The notes under the pieces: model-generated
Database searches by the model: none
Told to the model about the DNA's origin: nothing
The model's input: the letters and a program-made list of their open reading frames with translations, nothing else
Shown here: positions 9,283 to 17,184 of the stretch, one piece after another
Layout of the letters: each line of letters starts with the position of its first letter
How positions within the stretch are numbered: position 1 is the first letter of the stretch
Program-made: the position numbers and the translations under genes
Assembly (NCBI GenBank): GCA_963701735.1
Contig: CAVPBI010000022.1
Location: 1-64,000, forward strand
Source: CAWABB01 sp963701735
GTDB taxonomy: Bacteria; Bacteroidota; Ignavibacteria; UBA10030; UBA6906
Direction: 5' to 3'
DNA length: 64,000 nucleotides

Positions 9283-11382
9283 TTACTTCAAAAGCATCAA
9301 GCGCCTCGTCTGCATGAAGTCACCGGCCGAGAGACGGTAGAGGTACACACCGCTCGAGAGACCGGAGCCATCAAACGTCACCTCGTGCACGCCGGCATCC
9401 GCGCGTCCGTTTACCAGCACAGTCACCTCTCGCCCGAGGAGGTCGTAGACTGCCAGCGTCACATCACCTGCTGCCGGCAGTTGATACCTCACGACCGTGG
9501 TTGGATTGAATGGATTCGGGTAGTTCTGCTCCAGGACGAAATGCGCCGGCAGTTCATATGAGGCTTCGACTCCCACTGAAAATGGCGGGGTGTATTCCCA
9601 TACGTCTCCCGTGCCCGAATATCCCCCATCCGAGGTCCCCGAAATCACGTAGATCCTGTTGTCAACCACAGCCCCCGCGAACCACGCCAGAGGCAGTGGC
9701 ATATCCTCCAGCGTCTCCCACGTGTCGCTCGCCGGATCGTACACCTCGACGGCGGCCAGCGCCCCGGTCGCCGAATTGGTCCCCCCTATGGCATAGATCT
9801 TTCCGCGCACCAGGTACGTCTGAAAGCCGTATCTTGCAGTCGGCATGTCATGCTTCTGTGACCAGGTGTCTGTCTGCGGGTTATAGGCAAAGACGCTTGC
9901 ATATGTTGCGTCCAATCCTCCGCCGAACGCGTAGACCAATCCATTGTAGACGGTCACAGCTACGGCTCCCCCGGACCCGGGCATCGGTTGTTTTGCTGTC
10001 CACGTGTCTGTGGCAGGATCATACGCCTCGCAGTTGCGTTCGCTCGCGTTGCCACCGATGTTGTAGATGATCCCATCGACGACACCGGCCTGCGCGCCCC
10101 TCCTCGGGCTGAGCATATCCTTCTTTGTCGACCAGGTATTTGCCACAGGATCGTAGGCCTCCAGTTTGCTGGTTCGAGTGGGATAGCCGCCGCCAATGGC
10201 GTAGATTGTATTGTTCACGACAGCGGAGGAAAGCCACCCCCTTGGAGTGGGCATAGGCTCCTTTGGCTCCCACGCATTCGATGAAACATCGCACGCTTCA
10301 TTGGCTGCCAGATCGCTCCAGGGCGCTACGGTGGATCCCCCGATGACGTAGACCTTCTGGTCAATCACGCCTGCTGTAAGCGCTCCCCGTGGCGTGGGTA
10401 TGCGCGTTACCGTCCTCCAGCCCACCGCCGGGTCGAACTCCCAGATGTCTCCCGTGCCCGATTGCCCCCAATCCGGCGTACCCGAGATCACATAGATTTT
10501 GTCATTGACGACGGCGCCCGCAAACCACGCCAGAGCCTCGGGCATGTCCGCCAGCGTTTCCCATGTGTCCGCGACTGGATCATATGCTTCGACGGTTGCC
10601 AGGGCTGTGCCACTTGATTGGGTTCCGCCTACGGCATAGATCTTTCCGCCAACCAGATACGTCTGAAAGGCAAATCTTGGAGTTGGCATGTCACGTTTCG
10701 GGGTCCAGGTGTTTGTCTGCGGATCATACGCGTACACGTTTGCATATGGCGTGTTGTCCATTCCTCCGCCAAACGCATAGACCAGTCCATTGTAGACGGT
10801 TATGGCCACAACTCCTCCGGACCCGGGCATCTCTTGTTTTGGTGTCCACGTATTCGTGGTAGGATCGTACGCCTCACAGTTGCGTTGATTCGTATTGCCT
10901 CCTACGTTGTAGATTATTCCGTCAACGACTCCAGCCTGCGCACCCCTCCTCGGACTGAGCATGTCCTGCTTTGTCGACCAGGTATTTGTCGCAGGATCGT
11001 AGGCTTCCACTTTGTTGGTGGGCGTGTCAGGACCTCCGCCAATGGCATAGATGATGCCGTCCACGACAGCACCGGAAAGCCACCCTCTCGGAGTTGGCAT
11101 AGGTGCCTTTGCCTCCCAAGAGTTCCACAAAGGATCGTACACCTCATTGGCTGCCAGGTTGACCCAGGGACTAGCAGTGACTCCCCCGATGCAATAGATC
11201 TTGCCATCAACGACGCCCGCCAGAAGCGCTCCTCTTATCGTCGGCACCTGCGTCCTCTTTGCCCATGCGTCGCTTTGTGCCCAGGCATCAGGCAGGATGA
11301 GGAGTGAGGAGAGGAACATCAGCCAGCATATCCCAAAGACTTCTCCTCCTCGCCGCATGGGACGTCTCGTTGCGCTTGACAT
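9283..11382 (-). CDS. Double Kelch beta-propeller protein with T9SS sorting domain (Kelch-2)
   Basis: A 699-residue secreted protein. The start at 11382 has GGAGG four bases upstream, and a signal segment ends at AWAQ (about residue 36). There are two tandem Kelch propellers. The first covers about residues 38-320 and the second begins near 325 with IPTPRGAL; each has about six repeats with GKIYxxGG and EAYDPATNTW-type motifs. The sorting domain starts at LEQNYPNPFNPTT (about 611) and ends RRLMLLK. The two propellers are clear internal duplicates. Long blocks are almost identical in DNA to Kelch-3. It is encoded between orphan sorting domain 2 and lipoprotein-2. The likely location is the cell surface; the ligand is unknown. 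Confidence 0.85.
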   Translation of the reverse strand: MSSATRRPMRRGGEVFGICWLMFLSSLLILPDAWAQSDAWAKRTQVPTIRGALLAGVVDGKIYCIGGVTASPWVNLAANEVYDPLWNSWEAKAPMPTPRGWLSGAVVDGIIYAIGGGPDTPTNKVEAYDPATNTWSTKQDMLSPRRGAQAGVVDGIIYNVGGNTNQRNCEAYDPTTNTWTPKQEMPGSGGVVAITVYNGLVYAFGGGMDNTPYANVYAYDPQTNTWTPKRDMPTPRFAFQTYLVGGKIYAVGGTQSSGTALATVEAYDPVADTWETLADMPEALAWFAGAVVNDKIYVISGTPDWGQSGTGDIWEFDPAVGWRTVTRIPTPRGALTAGVIDQKVYVIGGSTVAPWSDLAANEACDVSSNAWEPKEPMPTPRGWLSSAVVNNTIYAIGGGYPTRTSKLEAYDPVANTWSTKKDMLSPRRGAQAGVVDGIIYNIGGNASERNCEAYDPATDTWTAKQPMPGSGGAVAVTVYNGLVYAFGGGLDATYASVFAYNPQTDTWSQKHDMPTARYGFQTYLVRGKIYAIGGTNSATGALAAVEVYDPASDTWETLEDMPLPLAWFAGAVVDNRIYVISGTSDGGYSGTGDVWEYTPPFSVGVEASYELPAHFVLEQNYPNPFNPTTVVRYQLPAAGDVTLAVYDLLGREVTVLVNGRADAGVHEVTFDGSGLSSGVYLYRLSAGDFMQTRRLMLLK

Positions 11383-11455
11383 AAGGCCTCCTGCATCGCT
11401 CGGTTGTTGTTTTCGAAGGACGCAATCATGCGCCCTACCCTTCATCTTCCCAGCT

Positions 11456-11737
11456 TCATCTTTTCAGCATCATCTTCTTCGTCGCCACGAAGTCGCCCGC
11501 GCGGTATACGCAGACGTAGCTGCCTTCCGGCAACGAGCGGGCATCCACCCCGACCTCGAACGTGCCTGCTTCTTTCTCTTCATCCGCAAGCCGTTGGATC
11601 GCCCCGGTTTCGCAGTGAACGATGTCCAAGGTCACCCTCGACCTGTGCGCCACGCAGAACTTGATCGATGTCGTTCCACTGAAAGGATTGGGGTAATTCT
11701 GACTCAGGTAGAACTCCGATGGAATCAGGTCCTTCAT
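11456..11737 (-). CDS. Orphan T9SS type A sorting-domain protein, 93 aa (copy 2)
   Basis: Same length and design as 2879-3160: MKDLIPSEF, LSQNYPNPFS, an IKFCVA strand, an acidic EEKEAGTFEV segment and a KKMMLKR tail. There is no signal peptide and no cargo domain. It is located 73 bp upstream of the Kelch-2 start and downstream of HTCS-2. The upstream Shine-Dalgarno is weak. Two copies kept open, with matching length and context but diverged sequence, argue that it is a real gene and not debris. Possible roles are a cytoplasmic decoy, a chaperone partner or a cargo-free anchor; none is shown. Confidence 0.65.
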   Translation of the reverse strand: MKDLIPSEFYLSQNYPNPFSGTTSIKFCVAHRSRVTLDIVHCETGAIQRLADEEKEAGTFEVGVDARSLPEGSYVCVYRAGDFVATKKMMLKR

Positions 11738-11776
11738 GCCGCTGCCGCCAGGGTTGATGCGTCATCCCTTCGCCGC

Positions 11777-11790
11777 AGGCAGATCTGCCT
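11777..11790. promoter_or_regulatory. 14-bp perfect palindrome upstream of orphan sorting domain 2
   Basis: AGGCAGATCTGCCT is a perfect palindrome in the gap between HTCS-2 and the small gene. It could be an operator for the AraC-type output domain or another regulator. I do not see the same palindrome in front of copy 1, so this is weak. Confidence 0.2.
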
Positions 11791-12002
11791 CCGCCGAAAC
11801 TCACAACGAAGGGTCTGCTTCCACGGTGCGATGATAAGGACCGGGGCGGGGCTTTTCTAACGGGGACGCGTCAAATACTGTCAGATTCGCGTTTCGGGCC
11901 AGAGGCGAGAGTACCGTAACTTGTTTGCCCACAATCCATTGAGCGTTCCAGCGAAGATCCGGGGCCTGCAGACGCACCGCAGGCCGGAGGCGGCGGGCCC
12001 TT

Positions 12003-15000
12003 CTACTGCTGGGTGGAATTGTGGCGATACTGTGAGGGGCTGGCGCCGAATTGCTTTCTGAAGCAATCGGCAAAATGAGAGGGACTGCTGAACCCTACTT
12101 CCAGGGCGATTTCGGAGATATTGCCGAACCGGCTCTCGATGAGCTTCGCGGCGGTGGTCAATCGCGTCCTCTTGATCAGCTCGCTGGGGGGCTCGCCGAC
12201 CAATGCCTCGATCTTCTTCAAGAGTACCGACCTGCTGACAGCCAGCTCTGTCGCCAGAGACTCCACCCCGAATGCGGAATCCGACAAATGCCTGGTGATG
12301 GCTGCGAGAGCGTTCTGCAGAAATTTCTGATCGACAGGCGTAATGCTTCTATCCTCTATCTCGTACAGTCCGTGCTTCTTGAAATGCTCGTGAATTCTCC
12401 TCCGCTGTTCAACGAGGTTACGAATCCTTGCCGTTACTTCGGTCGGTTCAAAGGGCTTCATAATGTAATCATCCGCGCCTGTCTTAAGCCCTTCGATCTT
12501 GTCCCGGCTCGAGGCCTTCGCCGTGAGCAGGATGACGGGTATGTGACTCGTACGCTCATCCGTTTTGAGCCGGTTGCAGAGCGCAAACCCATCCATCCTC
12601 GGCATCATGACGTCGCTGACAATGACATCAGGCAGGTATTCAACGGATTTGTGCCACCCGTCTTCTCCATCCATGGCCTCCAGAACCCTGTAGTCCTTCT
12701 TCACATTTGTGGCGATGTACCGCCTCACATCGGCGTTGTCTTCCACTATGAGCAGCAATGCCTTACCGGTATCGGTGATTGCACCGATGCCCACCTTCTC
12801 CGGCTTCGTTTCTTCAGGGTAGACCATTTCCTCCGGGACAACGGAAGCCCGCCCACCGGCGACGACGCCCTTTCCCTCGTCGTCCTCCGGACCACATATC
12901 TCCTCCGGCTTCAAGTGTGCCTTGCCCAGTGGGAGGTGAACCGTGAACGTCGTCCCCTTCCCTTCCGTGCTCTCCACTTCAATGCTCCCCCTGTGCAGCT
13001 CTACCAGCTCCTTAGTCAGGGACAGGCCGATCCCCGTCCCCTCCTGGGTCCGCGTATGACTCCCGTCAACCTGGTAGAAACGATCGAATATCCTGGGTAT
13101 CCTGTCAGACGGAATGCCGATCCCGGTATCGCGAACGGCCACAGTCACACGGTCCTGGCTCTGTGTCACGGTGACATCAATTCTGCCCGCTTCGGGCGTG
13201 AATTTGAAGGCGTTCGCAAGAATATTGGTGATGATCTTCTCCACTTTCTCCTTGTCGACGTATGCCCGGATCTCATCTTCCCCCGCTGTGAATCTCAACG
13301 TGATTCTCTTTCGTTCGGCGTACGAAGTGAACGACAACACCAGGGCTTTCAGCAATGGGACGATGTCCTGTGATACCGTCCGTAGCCGCATCGTGCCCGA
13401 TTCAAGCGTGGATATATCGAGCAGCTGGTTCACCAGCCCGAGCAGCCTGTTCGCATTCTTGTGCACAACCTTCAAATCACTGCGGACTTTCTCGTCCTCT
13501 ATCGTTTCGATCGCCTGCCTGACTGGTCCAAGTATCAGCGTCAGCGGCGTTCGAAACTCGTGCGAGATGTTCGCAAAGAAGCGTGATTTCATCTCGTCCA
13601 GCTCGTGAAACTTCTTCGCTTCGAATCTGCTCATTTCGTACTCATGGCGCATCCGAATTCTCTTCACCTGCATCTGCCAGGTAACATAGAGGACGGTAAG
13701 AATCACCATCACGTAGAGCAGGTAAGCCCATGCGGACTTCCACCAGGGGGGAACGATGACGATCGCGACGGAGGTCCCGGCCTCATTCCACACCCCATCG
13801 TTGTTCGATCCCCTGACCCTGAAGATGTACTCCCCCGGCTCCAGGCCCGGATAGGACGCATACCGCCGTGTTCCCGCATGGACCCAGTCCTTGTCCAGCC
13901 CTTCCAGCTTGTAGGCGTACTGGTTTCTTTCCGGGCTGACATAGCTGAGGGCCGCGAACTCGAACCCGATGAAATTCTCGTCGTACGCCAGACGCAGGTC
14001 GGGAGTGAGGGGGTACGGCTTGTCAAGTTTCCTGAAAGACGTGACGACTACCGGCGGAACGAACCGATTTTCTATCACGCTATCGGGATGAAACCGTGTG
14101 AACCCCCCGGCTCCCCCAAAATACATCTCACCGTTCCTTGTCCTGCATCCTCTTCCCCAGGACCAATCAGCTGTCGGTTCCAGGCCATAGGTGATGTCAA
14201 AGTTCTTGATACGGCCTGTTTCGGGATCCAATCTCGAGATACCTTTGTTCGTGGCAATCCACAGACAACCATGGTCATCCTCGAGAACACCGCGCACGTT
14301 GTTGCTTGCCAATCCATTCTTTTCGGAATAGCGGACAAACCTGTCAGTTGAACGGTCCAGTCGATTCAAGCCGTCGGTCGTGGCAAACCATAACGTCCCC
14401 TTCGTATCCTCATAGATATCATAGACCCTTCTTCCGCTATTGGTCGAAGGACTCCGGGAGGCGGAAATGAATTCAATTGCCGTATCGCGTGCCCGATCAT
14501 AGCAGAACAATTTTCCCAGGAAGGTGGCAACCCAGACCATACCACCGGCATCTTCATAGATGAAATCTATGTGCAGCCCGAAATTCTTGATCTCTTTCAG
14601 GCGCTTTGTTTCGAACTCGAGGAAGAAGAGACCACCGAAGCGAGAGCCAATCCAGTATCCTTTGCTGCCCTTCCAGGAGATAGAAACAGTGTGCATGAAG
14701 TCCTGCGAGTACGTACCCCACACATGCCATGTGCCGGAACTGTCTACGGTGAATACGGTGTCCCTTTCCGAATAGAGTAATACATCGCCGCCTGCATTGT
14801 AAACAAAGATCACTGAGTCCTCGCCAAAAGAATAGGGGACAAACTCCTCTCTTCGTATATCGAATTTCCTGTACGCATTGGGTCCCAAGATCCATAGTAC
14901 GCCCTCCTTCCCCTCCTTCACCACATGGGCTATTTCACTCATGGGATACTTCTTGAAGGGTTGCCTTGCCCGGTTGAGCTTCTGTATGTACGTGTTTGTC

Positions 15001-15989
15001 CCTACCCAGAGTGTCCCGGATCGCTCGCGACACACGGCGTTAGCCCGGTACCCATAGCGGGCGAATGTTTTTGACTTTGGGTCGAAAGAAAGAAGCTCCC
15101 TGCCGGTTGCCAGCCAAAGGGAACCGGTTGCTCGATCCTGGCAGAGCTCGTAGATCCTGTTGCGCCCCTCGGGGGGATTGAAGCGATAGCGGGCGAATGT
15201 CCCTTGCCGGGGGTCGAATTCCACCAGTCCCCCGTTTGTCCCCAACCAAAGGATCCCTCCTTCATCTTCGCAGAGTGTGGCAACGAAGTACATTGACGTG
15301 TCGCCCCACTCCCTGTACCGACTGGCCGGATTGCTCCAGCAATGAATAAACTCACCCTTGGCGAAATCATACCTGTCAAGCCCTTCACGGGCCGCAATCC
15401 AGAGCGACCCTTCCCTGTCCTCGTAGATTGCATTCACGAAATTGCTGGTAATCCTCCCGGGATCGACAGTGTCAATTCTCAGGGTCGTAAACTGTCCTGT
15501 TGTTCTGTTGAAGTGATATAGACCCCGGACAGTCCCCACCCAGAATACGCCGTTCTTGTCCTCACAGATCGCTGAAACGCTATTGCTGTAAGCTCCACCG
15601 GTGTTGGATGGATCAGGTGTATAGTGCGAGAACGTACCAGTCGTAGGGTCGAATTTCTGAAGTCCAAGCGGGCTCCCTGCCCACAGTCCTCCTTTCTTGT
15701 CTTCATACACAGGGTCAACGTTTCTGTCAACGCTGGAAGTATCGTCAGGGTCATGCTTGTAGGACAGAAAGCTGTAGCCGTCATACCGATGAAGTCCACT
15801 GTATGACCCGAACCAGAGGTAGCCCGTCCTGTCCTGAAGGATCGACCACACAGCGGTTGGCATGCCTTCCTCAACGGACAGCGATTCGAACGTGAGAACC
15901 CCTTGCTGTGAATGGACGGAAGCCGTGGAGAGGACAAGGGCCAGGGATAGCGGAAGCAGGGTCTTCAGGGGGGGACAATTATCTGGCAT
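12003..15989 (-). CDS. Hybrid two-component system sensor/regulator (HTCS-2)
   Basis: A 1328-residue paralogue of HTCS-1. The start at 15989 has AAGGAT 8 nt upstream and a signal peptide (ASVHSQQ). The order is: regulator propeller repeats such as GYLWFGSYSGLHRYD (about 30-670), a Y_Y_Y domain, a transmembrane helix, HisKA with His about 810 in NISHEFRTPL, HATPase with DTGIGIPSDR, a receiver with Asp about 1126 (SDVMMPR), and a C-terminal AraC HTH (VGFSSPSHF). All catalytic motifs look intact. It is followed by orphan sorting domain 2, Kelch-2 and lipoprotein-2, which it probably regulates. The sensor portion is more diverged from HTCS-1 than the kinase and receiver parts, which suggests a different ligand. 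Confidence 0.92.
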   Translation of the reverse strand: MPDNCPPLKTLLPLSLALVLSTASVHSQQGVLTFESLSVEEGMPTAVWSILQDRTGYLWFGSYSGLHRYDGYSFLSYKHDPDDTSSVDRNVDPVYEDKKGGLWAGSPLGLQKFDPTTGTFSHYTPDPSNTGGAYSNSVSAICEDKNGVFWVGTVRGLYHFNRTTGQFTTLRIDTVDPGRITSNFVNAIYEDREGSLWIAAREGLDRYDFAKGEFIHCWSNPASRYREWGDTSMYFVATLCEDEGGILWLGTNGGLVEFDPRQGTFARYRFNPPEGRNRIYELCQDRATGSLWLATGRELLSFDPKSKTFARYGYRANAVCRERSGTLWVGTNTYIQKLNRARQPFKKYPMSEIAHVVKEGKEGVLWILGPNAYRKFDIRREEFVPYSFGEDSVIFVYNAGGDVLLYSERDTVFTVDSSGTWHVWGTYSQDFMHTVSISWKGSKGYWIGSRFGGLFFLEFETKRLKEIKNFGLHIDFIYEDAGGMVWVATFLGKLFCYDRARDTAIEFISASRSPSTNSGRRVYDIYEDTKGTLWFATTDGLNRLDRSTDRFVRYSEKNGLASNNVRGVLEDDHGCLWIATNKGISRLDPETGRIKNFDITYGLEPTADWSWGRGCRTRNGEMYFGGAGGFTRFHPDSVIENRFVPPVVVTSFRKLDKPYPLTPDLRLAYDENFIGFEFAALSYVSPERNQYAYKLEGLDKDWVHAGTRRYASYPGLEPGEYIFRVRGSNNDGVWNEAGTSVAIVIVPPWWKSAWAYLLYVMVILTVLYVTWQMQVKRIRMRHEYEMSRFEAKKFHELDEMKSRFFANISHEFRTPLTLILGPVRQAIETIEDEKVRSDLKVVHKNANRLLGLVNQLLDISTLESGTMRLRTVSQDIVPLLKALVLSFTSYAERKRITLRFTAGEDEIRAYVDKEKVEKIITNILANAFKFTPEAGRIDVTVTQSQDRVTVAVRDTGIGIPSDRIPRIFDRFYQVDGSHTRTQEGTGIGLSLTKELVELHRGSIEVESTEGKGTTFTVHLPLGKAHLKPEEICGPEDDEGKGVVAGGRASVVPEEMVYPEETKPEKVGIGAITDTGKALLLIVEDNADVRRYIATNVKKDYRVLEAMDGEDGWHKSVEYLPDVIVSDVMMPRMDGFALCNRLKTDERTSHIPVILLTAKASSRDKIEGLKTGADDYIMKPFEPTEVTARIRNLVEQRRRIHEHFKKHGLYEIEDRSITPVDQKFLQNALAAITRHLSDSAFGVESLATELAVSRSVLLKKIEALVGEPPSELIKRTRLTTAAKLIESRFGNISEIALEVGFSSPSHFADCFRKQFGASPSQYRHNSTQQ

Positions 15990-16151
15990 GTGCTCGATCC
16001 TTCTCGGCGTGGCACGTGGGGGGCTTTGCCTTGCCGGGACAATTGCTGCCGCGTTCGAGGAGGGAGTGCAGATGGAGGCAAGATTCAGGTGCGCTGCCAG
16101 GTCGGGCGCGGAAGCGCGGCCTCCGCTTTCGACCAATGTTCGCCTGGGCGA

Positions 16152-16180
16152 ATCTTATCGAAGTCCATCGCAAATGTCAA
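16152..16180 (-). promoter_or_regulatory. Sigma70-type promoter of HTCS-2
   Basis: TTGACA (16180-16175) and TAAGAT (16157-16152) on the minus strand have a 17-bp spacer. The element and the leader below it are shared with HTCS-1. The gap 15990-16416 contains this promoter, the leader of about 160 nt, and the hairpin at 16321-16353; I see nothing else in it. Confidence 0.65.
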
Positions 16181-16320
16181 GGACCGTGACGGAGTCCGAT
16201 TGGCGGAAACCCGCTGCCATGAAAGACTTACAGCAAGAACAGCAACCGTCAACTGATTCGCTTTTCGCTCCCGGAAAGTGGGCGCAGGGTCTGGAGGGGA
16301 GACGGTTGCGGTGCTACATG

Positions 16321-16353
16321 GAGAGGCCCGGGCCAGCGCTGCCCGGGCCTCTC
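16321..16353 (-). terminator. Hairpin downstream of lipoprotein-3
   Basis: A 13-bp inverted repeat, GAGAGGCCCGGGC / GCCCGGGCCTCTC, with a 7-nt loop, about 65 bp past the lipoprotein-3 stop. It corresponds in position to the stem at 8457-8487. No clear U tract. Confidence 0.55.
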
Positions 16354-16416
16354 CGGGATGCGTGCAGTAATCCCACCCGGAAGCGATGAGCGTCCTTCGT
16401 TGAACCTGGTTCCCTG

Positions 16417-17058
16417 CTATTTGAAGGAACCTTGGGAGATACCATACCAGGCTTGGGGAGGAGTGCCGTATGCACGTATGACGTCGGTCGCACAGAGCTT
16501 CATGCCGTCTATGTTCCCACCTCTCCCGTGTGCCACCACCTTCAGGGGCAATTCATATGTATAAAGAAAATAGGGTGGGAGATAGTCTGGGAGAGTAAGA
16601 CCATCCGGCAATGGCGGGGCCGGGAGCGCTATAGACCTATACCCCCGGTAAGTGCCTTCCCATACTCCACCGCCTGCCATGGTCATTGTGAACGACCCGT
16701 GCACAGGACCCTCGCCTGCGGCGTTCATTGTGGAACTCAGGTAGTGGAGCATCGTTCCAAGCTCCACCGTTCCATCCTGATACGTCACGCTGACGGCCTC
16801 GTGTAATTCCACGTCCTTCAGATGCCAAATACCTCCTGGCACCTTCCTGATTGCCGGGTTTGCAGGATAGGGCAATGGAAAAGGCGGGATGGGGTAATGA
16901 AACATAGTGAGACTGGTGATGGCCTTCTTTTCAAGCGACGGTGCGCCTTGTACCGCCTGGTCTGTCGGCGACACCGGGGCAGCCGGGTTGTCCGAGCACC
17001 CTATCAGCACAAACACGGTGCTCGCCGCCAGCAAGAGAACGAAAGGCAGAGCTTTCAT
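16417..17058 (-). CDS. Predicted lipoprotein, cassette family (copy 3)
   Basis: A 213-residue lipoprotein. The start at 17058 is preceded by AGAAAGGGT. A hydrophobic signal leads to lipobox LIGC, then SDNPAAPVSPTDQAVQG. It has the family GGVWEGTYRGYRS and HGRGGNIDGMKL motifs but a proline-rich middle (LPAPPLPDGL region) and a different end (ISQGSFK) from the other two copies. It lies directly after Kelch-3 with a conserved hairpin between. No named domain. It is probably an envelope partner in the cassette. Confidence 0.7.
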   Translation of the reverse strand: MKALPFVLLLAASTVFVLIGCSDNPAAPVSPTDQAVQGAPSLEKKAITSLTMFHYPIPPFPLPYPANPAIRKVPGGIWHLKDVELHEAVSVTYQDGTVELGTMLHYLSSTMNAAGEGPVHGSFTMTMAGGGVWEGTYRGYRSIALPAPPLPDGLTLPDYLPPYFLYTYELPLKVVAHGRGGNIDGMKLCATDVIRAYGTPPQAWYGISQGSFK

Positions 17059-17096
17059 GACCTGACCCTTTCTGGATGGTTGTGTGATATGAGGGT

Positions 17097-17122
17097 GGCC
17101 CGGACAATGCCACCGCCGGGCC
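17097..17122 (-). other. Intergenic hairpin between Kelch-3 and lipoprotein-3
   Basis: GGCCCGG / CCGGGCC form a stem at the same relative position, and next to the same flanking block, as the hairpin at 9193-9218. Confidence 0.4.
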
Positions 17123-17184
17123 GGGACGGTCGCTGCCGCACACACCCTCTGTCCCAGGCGGAGGATGTGTGTGGCCGACTTCAC

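Noticed and set aside
12051..13373. A 440-codon plus-strand frame
   Set aside because: It is antisense to the kinase, receiver and HTH part of HTCS-2, whose domains are complete; composition is that of a shadow frame.
16005..16035. TGGCACG-like plus-strand element considered as a sigma54 site
   Set aside because: The spacing to the next TTTGC is too long and it points away from any gene start.
15990..16136. N-terminal extension of HTCS-2, which resembles the frame over the orphan leader copy
   Set aside because: The similarity is at DNA level in a leader; the signal peptide and Shine-Dalgarno place the start at 15989.
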